From Pieris napi (Eukaryota > Arthropoda > Insecta > Lepidoptera > Pieridae), in contig NC_062236.1 in the NCBI RefSeq assembly GCF_905475465.1, positions 3,110,001 through 3,174,000 on the forward strand: DNA of 64,000 nucleotides. Reading direction: 5' to 3'. Position 1 is the first letter of the stretch; every line of letters begins with the position of its first letter. The translations under genes and the position numbers were made by a program. A model generated the notes under the pieces. That model did no database searches, was not told the DNA's origin, and saw nothing but the letters and a program-made list of their open reading frames with translations. Positions 14,290-25,064 of the stretch are shown here, in pieces.

Positions 14290-14400
14290 TTTAACATTTA
14301 TTGCAAGTTCTCAAATCTAGGGCGTAGAACGGTAGAGAAGAACTGGCAATAAACTCTCCGCCACTCTTTTAAATCGCCAAGTTTTTTATTGTTTTTACAA
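14290..14400 (-). mobile_element. LINE 3' UTR fragment, reverse orientation
   Basis: The reverse complement contains AAAAGAGTGGCGGAGAGTTT and CGCCCTAGATTTGAGAACTT, the same tail as at 566-1020 and 47539-47945. Only the tail survives. Confidence 0.6.
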
Positions 14401-14409
14401 TGTTTGTAA

Positions 14410-15915
14410 GGAGCTGCAACCAGTACACCATGTTCCACATGGCATCCTAAGTAATTAATAGTTAAGTAAGTCCTACCGTATGGCAAAAACGTATTAGATT
14501 TGACATACTTAGGTACGATTTAGAGCCGGTTAGTTTTTGACATGCCGTTTTGTTTACGAACGCTGGACTTCAAGGTTAAGAATCGCACGCATAGCCATTC
14601 GGCTAACTCTGCCGAATGGCTAAGCTAATACATTGTTAAGCTAAGTACTTTCCTTATACTATTTACCGATTGCCATAAAATATAATATGGAAACGCATCG
14701 TTACCAGTTCTAAGTAGACAATACCTCGGAAAGTTGTGCGAACCGCAAGTAAGGAAAGTCGAATGACTACAGTAAGTGAACATTGAGCATCACGAATGCT
14801 CTAGCTATTCAACCATTTCCACCTTAAGGCACTATCAGACAAATCTTATAAAAAATATTAGAATTTAATTTAAAATTACAAGAACGCTTTTAAGTGGAAA
14901 TATAATAAAGTTTACGATCCCAACAGATCTATAGACTATATGCAATGACGTAATGTACTATACTAAGTAGAGTTCTTAGTCTAATTACATTTCAAAAGGA
15001 ATGAAACAAAACTAAAAGATATTTTGAAATAGAAAATGGATAAAAAAATTATATAAATGACAGCGTCTCCTCAGAATGTGTGAAACGAATTGAGTTATTC
15101 CCAATACGAAACGTTTACTCTACACGTTTGCACTAAGTAAAAAATAATCGTACCATTAGTAAGCTAATACGTGTTTAAACATTAATTGAATTTGTACTAG
15201 ACATAAATTATTTTATTTTTTGTTTATTACTAACAAAATAGCATATAATAACTACGAAAAGCAGAGGCCGTGTTAACTTCAATTTATGAAAAATGGAATT
15301 GATAGTAAAGAGAGTCAGCAAAGAAACATTACAATTAACCAAGAGGTTATTTGTGTGAAAATAAAACGATACTTCATTTGAATTTTTTTTTTGTACGTCG
15401 GAATTTGAGGCTATTATAATTGTAGGTTCTTTCGACAATGATAATAACAATTGCCCCCAAAATGAATGCGCCCATAAAATAAATTAATTTAAACGTGTCT
15501 GAACTGGCCATCAGGCGAGTTTTCTCTCTCTTTCTCACACGTTGAAGGCGCAATCACCGCGAAACCAGCCGTAGCCGTGATCCGTTGCAAAAACTCGTAG
15601 AGAAATTTCCACCGCACTTTTTGTTGCATGCAAATCGTTTTATAACGGCCGATTATCGCTAACAGTTCTTTGAGACATTGAAAGTGCTTTTATTGGAACA
15701 AACATTGTAAGGAGTTGTCTATTAGTTATCTATAAATCTAGACGTCTGGGGAACGATGATTAATTGATAGCTAATTTATGGGAATGAACCCAATGAAACC
15801 TATTCTATTTATGGTTAATTAATTACTTTACTATTAAATGGCCTTAACTCATTTTAAACGACGCTAGCTTGGGGTAAGATTCAAACACGGAAACTAGCGT
15901 GATCTACTTATAACT
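14410..15915. other. Non-genic DNA; nothing recognised
   Basis: No gene or clear repeat was seen. A GC-elevated patch at 15500-15640 has no long ORF. Confidence 0.3.
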
Positions 15916-15919
15916 AAGA

Positions 15920-16192
15920 AAATAAATAAATCAATGGCGTTACAACCTTTTTAGGTCAGGGCCTCAGATTTCTGTATCTGTTTCATGATCATCTGTTAAT
16001 CTAATAGGCAAGTTGGTGATCAGCCTTCTGTGCCTGACGCAAGCCCTCGACTTTTTCGGGTCTAAGGCAAGTCGGTGACCTCACGATGTTTCCTTCACCG
16101 GTCGAGCGAACGTTAAATGCGCACATAGAAAGAGAGTCCATTGGTGCAGGGATGAGAGTCGCAGGCAGAAGCCACCAGGCCAAAACTGCACT
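15920..16192 (-). mobile_element. tRNA-derived SINE, reverse orientation
   Basis: Reading minus, the head has a box-A-like TGGCCTGGTGG, then CTTCTGCCTGCGACTCTCAT, the conserved body (GAAGGCTGATCACCAACTTG) and a tail leading into ATTTATTTATTT. A second copy lies at about 61525-61768 with a clearer box B, and a fragment at 33778-33862. These are RNA-polymerase-III-type SINEs mobilised by a partner LINE (family knowledge). Confidence 0.7.
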
Positions 16193-16576
16193 GCGATTTA
16201 CAACTACTGTATGTAAAAATTCCATGCGTTTTTTAATTAGGAAGTCAGATTTAGCGCTAAATCTTATGTAAATATATGTATTTATGTTATAAATGTATTT
16301 TAAAGTTTTACAATTAATTTTTCACGTGCCTTATTTTTATTTCGATCAATCATGGTGCAAGTCTTATCTTTCATAAGGAGAAAATAATAGTGTGTATCAC
16401 CTATATATTACTAAAGTGAATCTAGAACTCATTAGAAGGTACAAATAATAAAAGAACCTTCTTAATTGTAGTTACATTAGCCGAGGTAACCGACCAAGCT
16501 GGCTATTCAACCCGCTACAGTCTTCCAATAATTGTTTAATCATGAGTGGCGTGAGTGAGTTCTCTCAAAGAACTAA

Positions 16577-16993
16577 AGGATGATTCACGCCGTGCCCCGG
16601 TCGGGGCACGGTCTAACATTAATGATATACTTTTGTATGAAGTAATTCATGCCTGACCGTTGCTCGGCCGTGCCCTTATCGTGCCCCGGCCGGGGCACGG
16701 CGTTGTAATGTCGGTGGGTATTGTTTCCCGGCTCCGGCACGGTCCGGCCCTGGCACGTCGTAACATGAACGTAGGCGCCCGGGCACCCGCAGAGCAGTCA
16801 ACGTCAAATCTTAGTGAGGTTAAAAAATTTTTTGTTTTTTTTTTGACAAAAACAGATATAGTCGTCCAAACACGTACGTGCGTACACCCAAACAGCCCGG
16901 TGTAACATGAACCACTGTCCCGGCCGGCGCACGGTGGACATGTCCCGGCCGAGGCCCGGCCCGGTCGCGACACGGTGTACCGTGAATCATCCT
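16577..16993. mobile_element. Very GC-rich 417-bp MITE, PIF/Harbinger-like (TAA duplication)
   Basis: The ends are AGGATGATTCACG and its complement CGTGAATCATCCT, flanked by direct TAA at 16574-16576 and 16994-16996. The interior holds repeated CCCCGG/CCGGGG blocks, including the perfect 18-base palindrome GTGCCCCGGCCGGGGCAC at 16681-16698, in striking contrast to the AT-rich surroundings. ORFs across it on both strands are by-products of composition. A three-base TAA duplication fits PIF/Harbinger. Confidence 0.75.
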
Positions 16994-16996
16994 TAA

Positions 16997-18530
16997 TTCT
17001 AATGACATAATCAAAACCCAACTTCGATGGACTTTTAAATTCAGAAGCACTGATGTCGCCCGTTTGCGGCTAAATGGAACGAAATTTCAATATTTAATTC
17101 GAATTTAGGTGGTTTGTATACGTGAACAAAATCGTTGTTAAAATTCAGTTATTTTTGACGTCCAGACTAAAGTTCTAATACGTAACATTACACTAATTAT
17201 ACGCTGCTCAAGCCTAGTTCTTGTCTACACAGGAAATCTAAGGTATGTAACCAGGGGAGCACTTGTCTTAGCAACTGTAACTAAGAGCTTTAATAACATT
17301 TAATTACGTAATGTCGCCATCTACCGTTAGTTGTGAGATGTGACGCAACCGGCGCGTCACTGCGTTTGTGAAAGCTGATACGAACGGAATTGGGTTAGCG
17401 TGCGCGCAGCCATACATTTATTTATTTTGGTTATGTATGTGAATTAATTAAATTGAAATGGTAAAGTTTATACTAAAGAATCTGTCTTTCGATTAGGTGA
17501 TGCATTTAATGGAGCAGCCGCCGGTAATAGATAAATGTCCTGGATATTTATTTGAAATATTTTCGAAATATACAGCCAAGTTTCTCAGGTCATTTAATAG
17601 TTTTGGAGTTTATTCGTTGCAATAGTTCACAGATAAAAATCTTTAATACGTCTAGTTGGGACAAGCAATTTAAACTTTAGGAAAGTGTATGATTACGAAA
17701 CTAGTTTAAATAATTAAAAACCTGCAGTTAAGTTTTTTTTTTGGATAGCCTACGAGTATTATCACGATATCGCAAAAGTAAGAAAATACTACATAGACGC
17801 ATTTAAAACCGTGTACAAATATTTATCTTCAATAAAATACGATAATATTAAATTTGAATTTCGAAAATTCCCAAAATAGTTCCGTTTTTAAAAAATAAAT
17901 CAGTTTATGCGACTACATATAACAATTTTGAATTAAAAAGTGCAACAAAACAGTTCAAAGTGAGCTTTATTGTTTTGCAGATCAACTTGTTATTCGGCCG
18001 GCGACGTGGCTTTGACCCGACGTATTTAGGTCAAGTGGAATCGATTATCCGTCTCACAGTTTACCTCTACTCACAATGCATTAACTATGTATTTTAAAGG
18101 GTTGGGGATAGCATTTAAAATTCATGTTACAATCAGATTTAAAGTTTTAAAACTGATTTCATATAATGATATTATAGTTCTTATGCTCTAGCATTGGCAC
18201 ATTTCACCAAAGGAACATAATTTACACAGCGGAAGGGCTATTTCCCAGCTTTGTGTTTTTCGACTTTTTGTACCTAAGCCCTTTTTTACAATGTGATTTC
18301 AATTAAACATAATCCAAACGTTCCTCAGGCTTTGTGTTGCTACTTCTGCAAACCGTTTTCCTAATTCCAGGACTTATTTGTCACAGAATTAAGTCTTTTC
18401 TTATTCTGGTCTTTAAATAAGTTATGTTAATTAAAACTTACATCAGTAAGCAAGACTCTAAAAGTTTGGAAATGGCTATATCAACATTTAAACAAAGGAC
18501 TATTCAAACCTTAAAAGTTATATTTACTGG
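16997..18530. other. Non-genic DNA; nothing recognised
   Basis: The patch at 17310-17420 (GTCGCCATCTACCG) looks like old repeat debris. No gene was found. Confidence 0.3.
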
Positions 18531-18720
18531 CGGACCCAACAGACGTCCTGCATGATATTTCAAGCGATTAGGATATTAAACAAAGTATGAAAGTACCGAA
18601 TGCAGCGCCATCTGCCGGGTTGATTTGTGAATCTAAAACTGACTTAAAATAGACTTAAAATTCATTGAAATCGGTGCAGCCGTTTAAGAGGATGTCAGTG
18701 ACATACATACGTACAGTAGA
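18530..18720 (+). mobile_element. RTE-like non-LTR tail fragment
   Basis: It contains TTTACTGGCGGACCCAACAG, GCGCCATCTGCCGGG and ATTGAAATCGGTGCAGCCGT followed by a GTACAGTAG end, the set of words usual in lepidopteran RTE 3' ends. A related tail lies at 29355-29500. Confidence 0.5.
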
Positions 18721-21700
18721 ATGATATATTTAAAGATATATTAAGTATGACAATGTAAGAAAAGCCGTTGAATACAAATGCTATTTTGTATGCGTGATAA
18801 ATGAGCAATATATTGAGATTATTAATATCACAAGGAGTGAGGACTAATAAAGAATTAAATAAGCGCCTATAAAATCATTGTGATCTCCAATAAAACCTCG
18901 CCACGTTGGCGTAGCTTTCACCAAAATAGTTTGACATTTCAAGTATAAAGTTCAAAAGGTTGTTCGCTACAATTATTATTAAATCAGTTTTTAAAAGTAT
19001 AACGAAATATCTTGATTTGGAAATCTGCGCTTAGTCAGTTTTTAAACGTATTTAATATAAGCATTTAATAAATAAAGAATGGTTTGTCACGTTTTTTTAT
19101 TATTATTTCATTACTATTAGGAATATGGATAAATTACTTAGTTTTTTTAATGGATTGGTTTGACCCTAAGTGTTTAAGCGTAATTTCTATGTTCGTTTGC
19201 CTAGAAAAGGATTTCAACGCTGTATTTCGTAAATGAAATTTAATTACTACCCTATAAGTTTGTATTTTAACAAAGGTTTTATATTTTTCACGCCAAATAA
19301 AATTCTAATTTAATACACAACATTAAACACCGATTTTAAGTACACAAACGTAGTAATAATTAAACTATTAAACACAAAATATCCTAAGTTTACTTACCAG
19401 TTGCTAGTTTTCGTAACAATTCATTTATGTAGGAATCAGTACTTTACCGTGAGTTGCGCAAGCGCCGAACGAGGTCGCCGCTCGGCCTCAATACATTGGG
19501 CTCTATATAATGTCAGGATCAAGGCTGATTTCGTATTTGCGACAACATGCAATCCTTAAGCAATTTTGATTTCCTCCAAACACATGCAAGTTTATAATGT
19601 AAATAAATTGTGTAATTGTCAACGCAGATACTTCTTCGCCATTTTGAAACTGAAGGGTGGATTTTTTTAATTAAATAAATACGTTTCATAGGCTAATAAA
19701 GGCTCGTATCGGGTTAGTTTAATGATATTTAAGTACCTATAATATACATAACGATTTAGTTTACAGATTTGAGCAAACTTAAGGGCTGGATCACATGGGA
19801 CCACATGGACTGCATATGCCTACGTGGTAAAAAAATACTGTGCGTTTTTTTGCGTACTGTGTGGTTACTGGTTATTTTATAATTAATTTTTATTTTTATG
19901 ATTGAATATACCCTAAAGCTAACCGACTAATATAATATTTAGGACAATATTCTAACTTGACTTATTAAAGAAACATACGTACCTACTGCTATGTTCAACA
20001 ACAAACATACAGTCGCCAATAAACTATTGGTAATTTGAGAGCATGGGTGTAGTTGTAACTAAATGGAAGCGCGAACATCATTCGTATAGTATTCGTGAGT
20101 AGCTAACAAAATCGCCGACTCGACAGAACCATCGCAAAGTTCGTGCTACTGATTTAAAGTTAGTCAAGGCAAAGGTAAAGGCGGTCATCCATTATTGAGG
20201 TCACAAAATAAACGGAGCGCATTTTATGTTACAGTTACGCGGTGGTAGGTGTCAAACGGTACTAAGATTTGAATCGCGCAACGAAAGTGTTGATGATACG
20301 CCGCTTTCTACTATTATTCATGATGAATTTTACATTGTAACCAGGTTTTTTGTTCCCAACCATAACTAGTTCCATGATATGACAAGTTTTCCCGTATAGA
20401 GCCGAGTGCCGTATGGCTGACTTGCTGTTCGATACAATTTTTTGCCACACCGTCTCCATACTTTTACGCCATTAACTGTAAAGTAATACATCTATATATA
20501 TGTATGACAATTGTTTACATGCCAATGTTCTAAAACGCGGCGCGGAATAGGTCGCGGATTTGTGTCCTTAATTAACTATTGCTCTTTAGTGTGTAATGGT
20601 GAGTTTGGTAAATCACAAAATAGATTTTTTTTTACTTGTATTGTATTAAAGTATGTAACTTTAATGACGTTGTGCTTTATGACATTTTCCTTGGGGCTGG
20701 TTACCCGAGTGGTCCCTAAAAGTTGGAAATAATAATTGTGTGGAGTCGTCTTTAGCATTTCGTCTTATTCGTTTAAAGTTTCTTGTCCGTCCCTTTTATC
20801 TTTACCTGTTCCTTGTTCAGGTTGATCTTTAAAATTCACTCGTTTAGATTGCCTGATTTGCTGCTAGAACCGGGGACGGTTATTGAACTTGCGTTTCCTA
20901 CATTGTTATATGTCATGACCGCCGATCTTTCAGTATCGACAATATAGATTGTTACCACAATTACCCATCAATCTCAGTGGGTTATATGAAGCTCTCTAAG
21001 GTGAGGGCATTAGGATTTGTATTTAAAGAATCGTGTCTACTGCTGTTATTGAATTTATTCTCGCCATGTGGGCGTTTATAAAGCGTTAATTGGAAATTCA
21101 GAAATCGCAAAATTATTGGATTCGTGTAATGTCTTTGCTGATTTACATCTCACTCTATTATAAATACTAGGTCAGAGTCTCACGAGAAAGTGATGAAGGG
21201 CGAGGTCTTCCATGGCGGCAGTTCTGTCAGGAAGTTTCTTGGTTGTTGGTTGATAAAGATAATTCAGTCAATAATTGGGAGAATTATGTGTCCATACGAA
21301 AAGCATATTGGCTGACATTCTCCTGTGGACCTTGACTGCTCTCTTGTAATTCCATGAGATGGGAATAATGTTTACGCTCACTGAACTGAGATTTCAAGAA
21401 ATCTTTGAGTTAGTCCCAAGTCCGAAACTATTTAATGGAGCAGGAAATTTCCGCCTTGCCATTGAATTAAACCAGAAGGTATTTAAATAATATGGGGGTT
21501 TGCACATCTGACGCTAGCTTGAATGCATTATCACAATTTACTAAGAAGGAGTTTAGACTCTACCTATCCATCATAGGATTTAAAAAACTTGAATATGATG
21601 TTTAATTCTAACTCGGCCATGGCGAATGCGGCGGTATATTTCCTCGTTACGCGGGGAGGATTTATGGGCGATTTATCAATAGGTTTACTTGCACCTTGTT

Positions 21701-22381
21701 CAGATTGGATAATTTCGTCCTCCAACATTAAAGCTTCTGGCATAATTTATTTAATATTTTAATGTGTACAAGCTGCAAGGAGAAAAATAAACTAGCGTGT
21801 AATTAGGTTATTTCATAACAATTACTATAATAACAATGACTGCAGACACGAACATTCCGGAACGATAAGCGTGGTATTTCTGTTTCTGATTGATTGAGAT
21901 TCAATATAATTTATTTTTATATACGTTTTTTCTTGAACTGCTACTTTCCGTTCGACGTTACTGGTTCCTCAGAGATTTAATGTCTTAATTGAGGTCGATC
22001 TTTCTTCTCTTAAAGACTTTCTCTAGGACATCGAAGATATCACAAAATACACTTTAAATCTTTTTAAATCACTTAACACTGAGAATATGGATATAGAATC
22101 TGCAGCGCGGTGCCGGCCACTGCAGATATCCGTATACCACCGCTGACCTGCCGTGTTAGGCGCGAAAACGAAAAGGTCTTTTAAAAATACATATTAAACT
22201 TTATTCAAGGATTAATTATACTTAATTAATAATAGGCAACCGCTCTTTAAGCATGTTGACAGCAGACTGACTGTTGTTGACTGATGACTCGCGATCATCT
22301 TCCTACTTCATTAGGACTTTGTCGGCGTTACACCTGACATTTTAGGGCTTGAGCGCAATAACAGATAAAACTCAATATATA
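18721..22381. other. Non-genic DNA with a possible minus-strand promoter/5' exon at 19396-19510
   Basis: On minus, TATATAGAG at about 19507-19499 precedes a GC-elevated stretch that ends in CAACTG|GTAAGTAAAC, a strong donor at about 19396. This could be a non-coding first exon. A second candidate is at 21213-21184 (minus): GCCGCCATGG start context and ten codons to GTGAGA. Neither joins to visible exons. Apart from these, nothing was recognised. Confidence 0.25.
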
Positions 22382-22386
22382 TTATA

Positions 22387-22577
22387 GGCAGGGGTCAGAC
22401 GGTCGATAAATGACGCGATCCAATATCACGATACCTGTCTCAATATATATATATTGAATCAACTGGTCGTACTACAGTTTCAATAGATATTGACTTAATA
22501 TTTATTTCTGTCGCACATCAATAAATGTGGACGAGATCTCAAGGATCACGATATATATTGACCGTCTGACCTCTGCC
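22387..22577. mobile_element. 191-bp MITE with 18-bp terminal inverted repeats
   Basis: The ends are GGCAGGGGTCAGACGGTC and the complement of GGCAGAGGTCAGACGGTC (17 of 18). Direct TTATA flanks lie at 22382-22386 and 22578-22582. The interior is rich in ATATATTGA motifs. The superfamily is unclear; if the true end is CAG(G/A)GGTC it would look hAT-like, but the flanks then do not match over 8 bases. Confidence 0.6.
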
Positions 22578-22582
22578 TTATA

Positions 22583-23692
22583 CTTATATATTATATACAA
22601 AGAAGTGGATAAGTAATAAAACATTAAATATTTAATAAATATATTTTACGCCGAATTCTTCAATATGTGCTAACAACATTAATAAAGTAGCGTAATTTTG
22701 CTTACAAAAACACAACCCAAAATGGACAATATTAGTCTCGTATTAATTCTAGTCAAACAAAACCTCGTAAATTAAATCAGAAAACGTATCTAAAATCTTC
22801 TTAGTATGTACGTGCTTCCTCAGAAAAATATAATTTTAGAATTTGTTAGGATTTTATACATATCGTCGTAATACAAACAATTTCATTCCGAAATAGATGC
22901 AACGAATTTTTATTCATTTAATAGATAAATTCAAAGACTAAATATCTAAAGGCAATGCAAAGAACTAATTTATATTAGCTGAGATTGCCTAATATGCAAT
23001 ACACGAGTCTATAGTTACTACTTTTATTTAGTAATAGTGTCAGTGTAATGTATAATGTTAACAATTACAATTCATACATCAACTTATATACACTATAATT
23101 CTAAGCTGCTTTTTAAGTTCACAATATGCTTGGATTACATAAAGGAATTCTCTAACGTATTTATTTCGCCTGTTTAAAAATATTTTTTAAATACTTACAG
23201 TAAATGATATTGAATTATCAGCTGGTCAGACTTGTAACACAGGTTTATTTCCACACATGACTATTGTTTACGTCGTGGTTCACTGAGAAGAAACCACAAC
23301 CCCGTGTCAACTTATACAACGTAATAAGCGAGTCTGATCACGATCTTCATTAGACGATTCTTAACCGCCCACTATCAATAAATCAATACATTTGATGTGA
23401 AATATTTCTATTTTAGAATCACCTCGTGGGTCGTTGTTGAGAATACAATAATGCGATTTTATTAAATTATGTATGAGAACTTCTTTATGTGCACAAAAAA
23501 AACAACCTTTTAACAAACTACATCTAAACACTAGAATCATGGCAATTATACGAAAACAACAAATTTTTCAAAACCGACTAGGAAAGTTGAACACAAATTA
23601 TGTTATGGGTACACAATATTAAACGTCTAATAAGAAAATTATTGAGAGTTGGTGCCATCTGAAAACCATTTATGAACTTCAGAATTTAATAA
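22583..23692. other. AT-rich DNA downstream of the angiomotin-like gene
   Basis: Apart from the minus-strand AATAAA at 23463-23458 nothing was recognised. Confidence 0.3.
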
Positions 23693-25064
23693 TTAAAACT
23701 GAATACGATAGTGGTGCGTCCGTTTGTTATCTTTGGCGGATTCAGCGGACCGGCGTCTAGCTGCCGCATATACAGCAAGCTTTGATGGTGAAGGGAGACT
23801 CGAATCCCGAGGTCGAACCAGCGATTCCCTGGATTCAGCAGCTGGCAGAGAAGCGGATGTTGGCACTGATGGTAGCTTTCGAACTGTGTCATATGGCAAA
23901 GGTGAGCTGCGTGAGGCAGTAGAAGCAATCGATCCAGAGCCGTCTGAGTCCTGAAAATGGTAACACCTGCAGGTCCTAGGTACTTTACGGAAACATTTAA
24001 ATAATCCGCTAGACTATACTTACCAGTCTTTGATATGCTATGTTGGTGGTAGAAGAGAATTATCGTGCCAAGTAAAAGCACTTTAAGGGGAAATAGCACT
24101 CAGAGCTATCTATAACTTTATGCCCTTTTCGTATACATTGTGTAGGTAAAGTCATATAAAAAAAACAACGGATTGCCCTCCGGGAGTGCTGGCAGAAGTG
24201 AAAACTTGAATATTAATGTTAGGCATTTTTGATATTTTGGAATGGTTAGGGAATAATTTTGCACGAATTGCTTTAATTATTATCAGTATAAAAGTACTAT
24301 CATTTATGTGGTAGAATACAATATTTATTTATTGCGCTTTCGTACACAAACATGACAATATATATTCCATTAAATACGCCGCGCCAGCTGTCTACTATCC
24401 ACCCGTCTTACGAATTTTCGATCTGCCCTGCGATTCTGTAACTCACTTTTCGAACTCACACCGCGGTTTTCGCATCGGCGGTCGCTCTCAAATCAGTCAT
24501 TTTATGATTTGGCATTCTGAAAAGGTGGAAGCTTGTAGTTTATTGTTTATCAGAATGCCAAATCATAAAAAGACTGCTTCACGACTGATTTGAGAGCGAC
24601 CGCCGATGCGAAAACCGCTGTGTGGGTTCGGAAAGTGAGTTACAGAATCCCAGGGCAGGTCACGTGTCCGGACGCGAGTTTATAATTTTTTACCCATTCC
24701 AAAAAAAGTGTACAAAGAAGAAGAAGTTTTCACTTAAAACAATTCGATGTTCTTTTTCATTTCATAATCTACCAATTTTAAAAACCAGTAAGATGGAGTT
24801 AACAAGTTAGCTATTTTTCATTTATGTAAATTATAAATTACTAACTTTACGACCATCTCTATGTTCCAGGCGATCATATCTGGTGTTACGAGCAGAAGGC
24901 TTTCGGGGTGGGCGTGGCAGAGCAGACGGTGGCGGCGGAAGACTTGATGACCTGGTCTGCTGTGAGGCCCGTCCCTGACGTTCCAAGAGCAGGGCTTCTT
25001 CTCCACGTCCGTTACCAGCACGAGCCCCAACTGTGCTCAGTCCGGGGAAACAGCATAGACCCCT
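23693..25064 (-). CDS. Two alternative 3' exons of the angiomotin-like gene (long C-terminus)
   Basis: Exon 15 of the angiomotin-like gene contains a consensus GTGAGT donor after 27606, leaving phase 0 behind a Pro-rich end (ERPPVPA). Two downstream minus-strand blocks are open in exactly that phase. The first, 25064-24846 (73 codons), is Ser/Pro/Arg-rich with SLPPPPSALPRPPRKP and ends at a GTTAGT donor. The second, 23950-23693 (85 codons, TAA), follows a good TTTTCAG acceptor and ends in RIQF. The other frames of the first block close quickly. The final residues fit a class II PDZ ligand (hydrophobic-x-hydrophobic), as does the EYLI end of vertebrate AMOT. AATAAA (minus strand) lies at 23463-23458, about 230 bases past the stop. 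The linkage to the upstream exons is inferred from phase and composition; the acceptor at 25065 has a weak pyrimidine tract. Confidence 0.55.

Noticed and set aside
16647..17050. ORFs of 124, 81 and 76 codons
   Set aside because: They lie in the GC-rich MITE, where stop codons are rare by composition.
23686..24099. 137-codon minus ORF over the last angiomotin-like exon
   Set aside because: It reads another frame and runs through a good acceptor; the Ser/Pro-rich frame ending RIQF fits the phase of the upstream block.
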